The position numbers and the translations under genes were made by a program. A stretch of DNA of 33,309 bases from Stagnimonas sp. (GTDB taxonomy: Bacteria; Pseudomonadota; Gammaproteobacteria; Nevskiales; Nevskiaceae): NCBI GenBank assembly GCA_030652575.1, contig JAUSQI010000169.1, forward strand, positions 1 to 33,309, read 5' to 3'. Below are positions 8,319 to 14,319 of this stretch, piece by piece. Position 1 is the stretch's first letter. Every line of letters starts with the position of its first letter. The notes beneath the pieces were generated by a model. The model had not been told where the DNA came from. It was given only the letters and a program-made list of their open reading frames with translations, and made no database searches.

Positions 8319-9194
8319 TTACTCGGCCTTGAGCTGCTGCTCCATCTCGGCGAAGCGGGACTTTTCCTCTTCGGCCGGCGTGGGGTATTTGAGGTTCATC
8401 TTCTTGAGGGTCTCGACGACGATCTCGGCCACCACCATGCGCATGTAGCTCTTGCTGTCGGCGGGGATGGCGTACCAAGGTGCGTGCCCGCAGCTGGTGG
8501 CGTTGAGCGCGTCTTCGTAAGCCGTCATGTAGTCGCGCCAGAGACCGCGCTCGGTGATGTCGCCGCTGTTGAACTTCCAGTTTTTCTCCGGCTCTTCGAG
8601 CCGCGCCAGAAAGCGCTGGCGCTGCTCCTCCTTGCTGACGTTGAGCCAGAACTTGATGACCGTGGTGCCGTTGTGCGCCAGATGCTTCTCGTAGTCGCGG
8701 ATCGACTCGTAGCGCTGCTGCCAGAGCGTGTCGAGCTTGGGCGGCAGGTTGTGCAGGCGCTGGTTCTTCAGGTACTCGGGGTGCACGCGCACCACCAGCA
8801 CTTCCTCGTAATGGCTGCGGTTGAACACCCCGATGCGCCCGCGCTCCGGCAGCGCCACGGTGGTGCGCCACAGGAAGTCGTGTTCGAGTTCGGTCGCATT
8901 CGGCGTCTTGAAGCTCGTCACATGACAACCCGTGGGGTCGACGCCGCTCAACACCGCGCGGATGGTGGAGTCCTTGCCCGCCGCATCCATCGCCTGGAAC
9001 ACCAGCAGCAGCGAGCGGTGATCGTTGGCATAGAGCACTTTTTGCAGTTCGGCCAGCTCTTCCACCAGTTCGGCAAGCCGCACCTTGCAGGCGGCCTTGT
9101 CCGGCGCTTTCTTGGGCGGCTTGGTGCTGGCATGCCGCACCTTGAACTCGCCGGTGAACGGCACGAGGTAGGGCGATTTCACGGCGGTCTTCAT
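8319..9194 (-). CDS. ppk2: Polyphosphate kinase 2 family protein
   Basis: PPK2 enzymes transfer phosphate between polyphosphate and nucleotides, usually running toward phosphorylation of ADP/GDP or AMP. The protein has 291 residues. The P-loop AMDAAGKDS (about 68-76, Lys74) and the Walker-B-like/lid block FNRSHYEEVLVVRVHPE (about 124-140) are clear, as is the conserved GCHVTSFKTP. The single-domain size fits the short PPK2 classes; I cannot assign the class firmly. Its ATG overlaps the stop of the hemolysin-III-like gene by four bases (ATGA), implying coupled translation. Confidence 0.94.
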   Translation of the reverse strand: MKTAVKSPYLVPFTGEFKVRHASTKPPKKAPDKAACKVRLAELVEELAELQKVLYANDHRSLLLVFQAMDAAGKDSTIRAVLSGVDPTGCHVTSFKTPNATELEHDFLWRTTVALPERGRIGVFNRSHYEEVLVVRVHPEYLKNQRLHNLPPKLDTLWQQRYESIRDYEKHLAHNGTTVIKFWLNVSKEEQRQRFLARLEEPEKNWKFNSGDITERGLWRDYMTAYEDALNATSCGHAPWYAIPADSKSYMRMVVAEIVVETLKKMNLKYPTPAEEEKSRFAEMEQQLKAE

Positions 9195-9886
9195 GTGGGC
9201 AACCGGTTGGGGATTACATAGAGCAGCACGGCGAAGTAATGGCAGGCTGAACCGATGAGCGTGAAGAGATGCCAGATCGCATGGTGGTAGGGCATCCTGG
9301 TCTGGCGGTAGAACACCACGCCCAGCGTGTAAGCCGCACCACCCACGGCCAGCAGGCGGAAGCCCATTGCCGGCAGCTCGGCGCTCAGGTGGCTCATCAG
9401 CGGCAGAAAGCCCCAGCCCATCGCCAGGTACAGCCAGAGCGCGACGCGCTCGTGCGTGTCAGCCTTCAGCACGCGCAGGGCGATGGCGCCGAGGGCGACC
9501 GTCCAGGTGGCGATGAACACCGGCAAGCCGATCGGCTCGGGCAGCACCAGCAGGCAGAAGGGCGTGTAGGTACCCGCGATCAGCACGTAGACGAAGCTCT
9601 GGTCCACCGCGCGCAGCACCGACTTGGCATTGGGCAGCAGCGACAGCGGGATGCTGTGATAGATCGCCGAAGCGAGGTACGTGAGCAGCATCGCCACGCC
9701 GAACACACTGCACGCGACCACATGCAGATACTCGCCATTCACCGCCGCGCGTGCCGCCAGCACGGTGAGTCCGCCGATGGCCAGCAGCGCGCCAAAACCG
9801 TGAGTGACGCTATGGGCAATTTCCTCGCCCGCGCTGTAGACGGGTGGGGCGCTGCGACGACCGCGACTCTGCGGAAGTGATGCCAT
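9191..9886 (-). CDS. Hemolysin III / PAQR family membrane protein
   Basis: This 231-residue integral membrane protein has seven predicted helices. The signatures EEIAHSVTHGFGALLA, SAIYHSI, YVLIAGTYTPFC and the final MPYHHAIWHLFTLIGSACHY are those of the HlyIII/YqfA branch of PAQR proteins, with the conserved His residues expected to bind zinc. Bacterial members are poorly understood; despite the name, a haemolytic role is not implied. I chose the ATG at 9886 (MASLPQSRG): the frame remains open to 10312 but runs antiparallel in frame through nfeD. It starts eight bases after the NfeD stop. Confidence 0.92.
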   Translation of the reverse strand: MASLPQSRGRRSAPPVYSAGEEIAHSVTHGFGALLAIGGLTVLAARAAVNGEYLHVVACSVFGVAMLLTYLASAIYHSIPLSLLPNAKSVLRAVDQSFVYVLIAGTYTPFCLLVLPEPIGLPVFIATWTVALGAIALRVLKADTHERVALWLYLAMGWGFLPLMSHLSAELPAMGFRLLAVGGAAYTLGVVFYRQTRMPYHHAIWHLFTLIGSACHYFAVLLYVIPNRLPT

Positions 9887-9894
9887 TTTTAAGA

Positions 9895-10329
9895 TCAGTG
9901 TGCGGGTTCGACGCGTAATGTCGCGCCATCGACTGCGGTCACGCACACGCGGCTGCCCAGCGGCAAATCCGGCCCGGCGACGCGCCAGACGCTGTCTTCG
10001 ACCCGCGCCTTGCCAAAGCCGTTCTGGATCGGCTCGACCAGATCGAACACCTGGCCGACGTAACCCTGGCCGCGCTGGTTGAGGCCGTGGTCGGCAAGTG
10101 CCTTGCCCTGCGGGCGAAACCGGAACCACGCGCCCACGGCCACGAACGACAGCACCGCGAATACCACCACCTCGGTCTGCCAGTGCAAGCCAGGGATCAG
10201 CCACGCGGCAATGCCGGTGATGAAGGCCGACGCGCCCAGCCACAGGCAAAAAGTGCTGGGCAGCAGGATCTCGGCGATCAGCAGTGCGAAGCCCAATACC
10301 CACCAGTGCCAAAAGACGATGGCGTCCAT
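9895..10329 (-). CDS. NfeD-like membrane protein
   Basis: This 144-residue protein has about three N-terminal membrane helices (HWWVLGFALLIAEILLP onward) and a C-terminal OB-fold-like soluble domain containing GQVFDLVEPIQNGFGKARVEDSVW, which is the NfeD pattern. NfeD proteins are usually encoded beside slipin/SPFH genes, as here, where the partner ends three bases upstream. They are thought to act with SPFH oligomers in membrane microdomains. This is the short form, lacking the ClpP-like protease domain of long NfeD. Confidence 0.93.
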   Translation of the reverse strand: MDAIVFWHWWVLGFALLIAEILLPSTFCLWLGASAFITGIAAWLIPGLHWQTEVVVFAVLSFVAVGAWFRFRPQGKALADHGLNQRGQGYVGQVFDLVEPIQNGFGKARVEDSVWRVAGPDLPLGSRVCVTAVDGATLRVEPAH

Positions 10330-10332
10330 GCC

Positions 10333-11283
10333 TTAAGCCTTTGGCGTGCCGACGCCTGCGTTCTTGGCGAGCTGGGCGATGCCGCCAATGGCGCCGATGA
10401 CACTCGCGGCCTCCAGCGGCATGTAGATGGTCTTGGCGTTGGGCGAGCGGGCCATGTCCTTCAGCGCCTCGGTGTACTTCTGCGCGATGAAGTAGTTGAG
10501 CGCCTGCACATCGCCCTTGGCCACGGCCTCGCTCACCATCAGCGTCGCGCGCGCTTCAGCCTGGGCTTCGCGTTCGCGGGCATCGGCGTCGCGGTAGGCG
10601 GCTTCCTTGCGGCCTTCAGCGTCGAGGATGGCCTGCTGCTGCTCGCCTTCGGCGCGCAGGATCTGCGAGAGCTTCTCGCCTTCTGCCTTCAAGATGGCCG
10701 CTTGGCGGAAGCCCTCGGCTTCGAGAATGTTCGCGCGCTTGTCGCGCTCGGCCTTCATCTGCCGCGCCATCGACTCGACCAGATCGGCGGGCGGACGAAT
10801 GTCCTTCACCTCGATGCGAGTGACCTTGATGCCCCAGGGGCTGGTCGCCTGATCGACCACGGCCAGCAGCTTGAGGTTGATGTGGTCGCGCTGGCTCAGC
10901 AGCTCGTCGAGATCCATGCTGCCCATCACCGTGCGCAGATTGGTCTGCGTCAGATTGAGGATGGCGTATTCCAGCTGCTGCACCTCATAGGCGGCCTTGG
11001 GCGCATTGAGCACTTGGTAGAACACCACACCGTCGACGCCGACCATTGCGTTGTCTTTTGTGATGACTTCCTGCGAGGGCACATCGAGCACCTGCTCCAT
11101 CATCGACAGCTTGCGGCCGACGCGATCGACATAGGGCACCAGCCAGTGCAGGCCCGGCCCGAACGTCGCGCGGTATTTGCCGAAGCGCTCGATGGTGTAT
11201 TCGGTGCCCTGCGGCACGGTGACCACACCCTTGTAGAGCGTGACGACGACGAAAACGAGAAAGGCAATGGCGAAGATGGACAT
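10333..11283 (-). CDS. SPFH-domain protein, slipin/QmcA type
   Basis: This is a 316-residue membrane-anchored stomatin/prohibitin-family protein. An N-terminal hydrophobic helix (IFAIAFLVFVVVTL) precedes the SPFH domain, recognised by VPQGTEYTIERFGKYRATFGPG and IKVTRIEVKDIRPP. A long Ala/Glu/Arg coiled-coil region follows (about 180-265), and a C-terminal oligomerisation segment. ATG 11283 places the anchor at the N-terminus; the alternative at 11319 would add 12 polar residues. It heads the minus-strand run ending in the MFS gene. The promoter should lie in the 121-base divergent region to 11404. Confidence 0.95.
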   Translation of the reverse strand: MSIFAIAFLVFVVVTLYKGVVTVPQGTEYTIERFGKYRATFGPGLHWLVPYVDRVGRKLSMMEQVLDVPSQEVITKDNAMVGVDGVVFYQVLNAPKAAYEVQQLEYAILNLTQTNLRTVMGSMDLDELLSQRDHINLKLLAVVDQATSPWGIKVTRIEVKDIRPPADLVESMARQMKAERDKRANILEAEGFRQAAILKAEGEKLSQILRAEGEQQQAILDAEGRKEAAYRDADAREREAQAEARATLMVSEAVAKGDVQALNYFIAQKYTEALKDMARSPNAKTIYMPLEAASVIGAIGGIAQLAKNAGVGTPKA

Positions 11284-11404
11284 GGGAAACCCTTGCGTGG
11301 TGCGAAGCCGGATGATCACATCCTATCGTGTCAACCAATCGCTCGCTGCCCGGCTTGTCTGGGGTAACGCCGGTGCTCTGCCGGCCTTTCCAAAGGAGTC
11401 CACC

Positions 11405-11839
11405 ATGACCCGATTCGCCCCCCGCACCCTGCTGCTGGCCACGACGCTGGCGCTGCCTTTTGCAGCCCCGCTGGCCCACGCCGACACGGCGGCCCAGAAC
11501 CACGCCGACCAGATCGACACCCGCCTCGACCACCGCGGCGAGCACATCGACACCCGGCTGGACCACAAGGGCGATCACATCGATCAGCGCCTGGATCACA
11601 AAGGCGACCGCATCGACACGCACAGCGAGAACCATGCGGCGCAACTCGATGCCGCCGGCCACGAGCAGGCTGCCAATCGCGTCGAGCACGGCGGCGATGT
11701 CGCCGAGCGCCGTCTCGACCACAAAGGGGATCACATCGACAACCGTCTCGACCGCAAGGGTGATCGTGCCGAGAACCACCTGGATCGCAAGGGCGACCGC
11801 GTCGTGCAGCGCGTCGACCACCGTGCGGCACGTCGCTAG
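11405..11839 (+). CDS. Secreted protein made of 11-residue repeats, unrecognised
   Basis: This 144-residue protein has a clear signal peptide (hydrophobic 8-22, likely cleavage after AHA at 26). The mature part is largely repeats of an 11-residue unit of form IDxRLDHKGDH. Three near-perfect copies occupy 37-69; five more occupy 89-143 after a degenerate stretch with a phase shift. It is rich in Asp, Arg, His and Lys. An 11-residue period suits a hendecad amphipathic helix, as in LEA-type proteins, but this is a structural analogy only. A strong AAAGGAG site at 11392-11398 supports ATG 11405. The ECF sigma gene begins six bases after the stop. Confidence 0.8.
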   Translation: MTRFAPRTLLLATTLALPFAAPLAHADTAAQNHADQIDTRLDHRGEHIDTRLDHKGDHIDQRLDHKGDRIDTHSENHAAQLDAAGHEQAANRVEHGGDVAERRLDHKGDHIDNRLDRKGDRAENHLDRKGDRVVQRVDHRAARR

Positions 11840-11845
11840 GTCTGC

Positions 11846-12400
11846 ATGGCTGAAGCGCGCGCGGTGCCGGGCTCGCTCGATGGCTTTCTCGCCGGCATCG
11901 AGCGCCGGGCACTGCGCATCGCCCAGCTCGGCACGCGCGATGCCGACGAGGCGATGGACTGCGTGCAGGACAGCATGATCCAGCTCGCCCGCCACTATGC
12001 GCAGCACGACCCGGCGGAATGGCCGCCGCTGTTCCACCGCATTCTCGACAACCGCCTGCGCAAGTGGCGCTTCCGCCAGGTGCTGCGAGGCCGCTGGCTC
12101 GGTGCGCGGCTGCTGGCGAACGAAGAAGGCGAGGATCCGCTTGATGGACTGCCAGGCCCCGTTGCCGACTGCCCCGATGAAGCGGCCCAACGTGCGCAGA
12201 CGCTGCAGCGCGTGCGCGGCGCGCTGCAGCAACTGCCGCACCGCCAGCGCCAGGCGTTCGTGCTGCGGCACTGGGAGGGGCTTTCCACCACCGACACCGC
12301 CGCCGCGATGGCCTGCACCGAAGGCAGCGTGAAGACCCACCTTTCCCGCGCCATCGCCGCGCTGCAACCACTACTGATCCAGCAAGGACTCCGCCCATGA
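11846..12400 (+). CDS. ECF-type RNA polymerase sigma factor
   Basis: This 184-residue alternative sigma factor has region 2 at about 14-85 (DADEAMDCVQDSMIQLARHY and FHRILDNRLRKWRFR) and region 4 at about 120-178 with the helix-turn-helix WEGLSTTDTAAAMACTEGSVKTHLSRA. No region 3 is present, typical of ECF factors. The gene overlaps the next one by four bases (ATGA), a usual arrangement with an anti-sigma factor. It probably controls the adjacent exported proteins, but no repeated promoter motif could be confirmed by eye. Confidence 0.92.
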   Translation: MAEARAVPGSLDGFLAGIERRALRIAQLGTRDADEAMDCVQDSMIQLARHYAQHDPAEWPPLFHRILDNRLRKWRFRQVLRGRWLGARLLANEEGEDPLDGLPGPVADCPDEAAQRAQTLQRVRGALQQLPHRQRQAFVLRHWEGLSTTDTAAAMACTEGSVKTHLSRAIAALQPLLIQQGLRP

Positions 12401-12741
12401 GCGACGATCCATCCGACCTCGCCGCGTCCACCGCCATCACGGCCCTGCGTGCCTGGGAGCAGGACGTAGACCCGGTGCAGCGGGCGCGTCTCGCCGCGGC
12501 GCGGCGGCGGGCGCTGGACGCCGCATCCCCCACCCGGGCCTGGCCGCTCTGGGACGGCCTTGCGCTGGCAGCCAGCCTCACGCTGGCCATCGGCCTCGGC
12601 CGGTCACCCGCGCCGGCCGGCACCCCGCCGGATGCCGCCGCGCAGGTCATCGAACTCAGTGACGACAATCCCGAACTGCTGCCCGAAGGTCTCGACGGCG
12701 ACCTGGAGCTCTACCTCTGGCTGGACGGATCCGAGGCATGA
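12397..12741 (+). CDS. Small single-TM protein, possible anti-sigma factor
   Basis: This 114-residue protein has an N-terminal polar helical segment (1-47), one membrane helix at about 50-68 (PLWDGLALAASLTLAIGLG), and an acidic C-terminal tail (ELSDDNPELLPEGLDGDLELYLWL). It resembles DUF3619-type small proteins. Overlapping the sigma gene by four bases and carrying a single TM helix, it is a good candidate membrane anti-sigma factor, with the N-terminal part on the cytoplasmic side. No zinc-binding anti-sigma motif is seen, so this role is inference from context. Confidence 0.75.
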   Translation: MSDDPSDLAASTAITALRAWEQDVDPVQRARLAAARRRALDAASPTRAWPLWDGLALAASLTLAIGLGRSPAPAGTPPDAAAQVIELSDDNPELLPEGLDGDLELYLWLDGSEA

Positions 12742-12818
12742 ACCTGCCCCGCACCGTCCTCGGGCTGCTTTGCGGCGCGGCGCAGCCCCCCTCACATCCA
12801 ACACCACCGGAGACGACC

Positions 12819-13370
12819 ATGTCGCCCCACCACCGCCCCTACCGCATCCTTGGCTGGTTCGGCACCCTGCTGCTGCTTGCGCTGTGTGGTGCCGCCCAGG
12901 CGCAGGACTGGTCAACCCTCGGTGACGAGCAGCGCCGCCTGCTGGCACCCTTCGAGAGTCAGTGGCCGAGCCTGCCGCAGGCGCGCAAGGACAAGCTGCT
13001 GCAGGGGGCCGCGCGCTGGCAGACGATGACGCCCGAGCAGCAGGCACAGGCGCGGGAGAAGGCCCAGACCTGGAAGAAACTGCCACCGGCGGAGCGTGAG
13101 CGTGCCAAGGCCAACCTCCAGCAATGGCAGAACCTGCCGCCCGCGCAACGCGAACAGTTGCAGCAGCGCTATCGCGATCTCACCCCGGAGCAGAAGGCCA
13201 GGATCAAGTCGCGCCGCGAAGAGTTCCGCGCCCTGCCGGAGGCAGAGCGCGCCAGCATCCGCCAGCGCTTCAAGGCACTGCGCGACTTGCCGCCGGAGCA
13301 ACGCAAGGGCATCCGTGACTGCGCCAAGGGCAAGCCCATCGAGCAGGCCGCAGCCTGCCTGCCGCCGTGA
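12819..13370 (+). CDS. DUF3106 exported protein
   Basis: This 183-residue exported protein has a signal peptide at about 1-29 (LGWFGTLLLLALCGAAQAQ) and then helical repeats built around LPPxxRxxxxxxxxxW/F units (WKKLPPAERERAKANLQQWQNLPPAQREQL), the hallmark of DUF3106. I prefer ATG 12819, which has GGAG upstream at 12809-12812 and puts the signal peptide at the N-terminus. The alternative ATG at 12738 overlaps the preceding stop as ATGA and would add 27 residues. Function is unknown; Arg/Gln-rich helical repeats resemble periplasmic sensor or chaperone-like proteins (compare CpxP/Spy-like regulators), which is only a loose analogy. Confidence 0.85.
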   Translation: MSPHHRPYRILGWFGTLLLLALCGAAQAQDWSTLGDEQRRLLAPFESQWPSLPQARKDKLLQGAARWQTMTPEQQAQAREKAQTWKKLPPAERERAKANLQQWQNLPPAQREQLQQRYRDLTPEQKARIKSRREEFRALPEAERASIRQRFKALRDLPPEQRKGIRDCAKGKPIEQAAACLPP

Positions 13371-13379
13371 GCTCGCTGC

Positions 13380-14084
13380 TCAGGCCTTGAGCGAGAACGG
13401 CGTGAACGCGGTATCGCGGTCGAAGGTGTCGATGCCCTCCGCCTTCTTGAGCTTGGCCACCACCCAATAAGTGACGGGCGTGAACAGCACCTCCACGCCG
13501 ATCTTGAAGGCGACGTTGAACACCATCAGCGCGCCGAGCGTCTTGTTGTCCATGATCCCGTAGAAGGCCACCGGGTAGAACAGCAGCGAGTCGATCGACT
13601 GGCCGCAGATGGTCGAGCCGATGGTGCGCGTCCACAGCATGCGGCCTTCGGTCCAGACCTTCATTTTTGCCATCACGTAGCTGTTGACGAAATCGCCCAC
13701 CCAGAACGCCAGCATGCTTGCCACCACGATGCGCCAGGTGTTGCCGAACACCACTTCGAGCGCCGGTTGCAACACCTTGTTGTATTCGGAGTCCGGGCTG
13801 GCGGGCATCGCGAGGATGAGCGCGCTCATGCCGGTCGCAAACAGCATGGCCCCGAACCCCGCCCAGATCGCGCGGCGCGCGCGCGCAAAGCCGTAGACCT
13901 CGGTCATCACGTCGCCGAAGATGTAGCTGATGGGGAAGAACAGATTGCCCGCGCCGAAGGTGACCACCCCGATCCACGGCAGCGTCAGCGCACAGGCCTT
14001 GGCCGGGCCGATGAGGTTGGAACAGAGCAGCACGGCGACCGTGCCGCCCAGCAGAAAATCGTAATAGCGCGGACCTGAGCTCAT
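13380..14084 (-). CDS. yhhQ: Queuosine precursor transporter, YhhQ/VUT family
   Basis: This 234-residue inner-membrane protein of the VUT (COG1738) family imports queuosine precursors such as preQ0/preQ1 for tRNA modification. It has about six helices and the family blocks GNLFFPISYIFGDVMTEVYG and WVGDFVNSYVMAKMK, plus TICGQSIDSLLFYPVAF. The plus-strand gene before it converges, with nine bases between stops. Its ATG overlaps the stop of a short upstream reading frame. I looked for a preQ1 riboswitch upstream and did not find one. Confidence 0.94.
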   Translation of the reverse strand: MSSGPRYYDFLLGGTVAVLLCSNLIGPAKACALTLPWIGVVTFGAGNLFFPISYIFGDVMTEVYGFARARRAIWAGFGAMLFATGMSALILAMPASPDSEYNKVLQPALEVVFGNTWRIVVASMLAFWVGDFVNSYVMAKMKVWTEGRMLWTRTIGSTICGQSIDSLLFYPVAFYGIMDNKTLGALMVFNVAFKIGVEVLFTPVTYWVVAKLKKAEGIDTFDRDTAFTPFSLKA

Positions 14085-14185
14085 CGCCGGGCCAGTGACT
14101 TGTAGCGCAGCGCCTGCAAGTGTTTCAGGCCAGGGAGCAGGGCGGGCCGGCAGGTAGCAAGGCTGAGGATGAGAACGAGGCGCAT
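14081..14185 (-). CDS. Possible short ORF coupled to yhhQ
   Basis: A 34-codon frame starting at ATG 14185 ends in a TGA that overlaps the yhhQ ATG (ATGA). The peptide begins MRLVLILSLATC, a short hydrophobic segment resembling a truncated signal or membrane helix, and ends in a basic tail (RYKSLARR). The overlap suggests translational coupling or a leader peptide. Nothing is recognised, and a frame of this size can occur by chance in GC-rich DNA. Confidence 0.35.
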   Translation of the reverse strand: MRLVLILSLATCRPALLPGLKHLQALRYKSLARR

Positions 14186-14249
14186 GGCGGGATTCCGAAG
14201 TGGGATCACGGTAGCGGCAGTGTGTGGCGGCCGAAAGCCCCTATAAGAA

Positions 14250-14273
14250 AAAAGCCGCCCGAAGGCGGCTTTT
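14250..14273 (-). terminator. Intrinsic terminator after the large lipoprotein gene
   Basis: A 10-bp perfect stem AAAAGCCGCC / GGCGGCTTTT encloses a 4-base loop. Read on the minus strand the loop is UUCG closed by C-G, an extra-stable tetraloop, followed by a U-run. It lies about 47 bases past the stop of the 974-residue lipoprotein gene. The core is the same as the hairpin at 17426-17463. Confidence 0.85.
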
Positions 14274-14319
14274 GATTGCTGACGACCAAGGGCTGTCAGC
14301 TGAATTGGTGAGTGTCGTC

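Noticed and set aside
7908-9221. Plus-strand open frame of 437 codons
   Set aside because: Antisense to the MFS and PPK2 genes, whose conserved motifs are clear; no family features in the plus-strand translation.
9887-10312. N-terminal extension of the hemolysin-III-like protein
   Set aside because: It overlaps nfeD in another frame and is Arg/Gly-rich noise; the family N-terminus begins just after ATG 9886.
14186-14319. preQ1 riboswitch upstream of yhhQ
   Set aside because: I looked for the short stem-loop and A-rich tail of preQ1 classes on the minus strand and saw only the lipoprotein terminator hairpin and unremarkable sequence.
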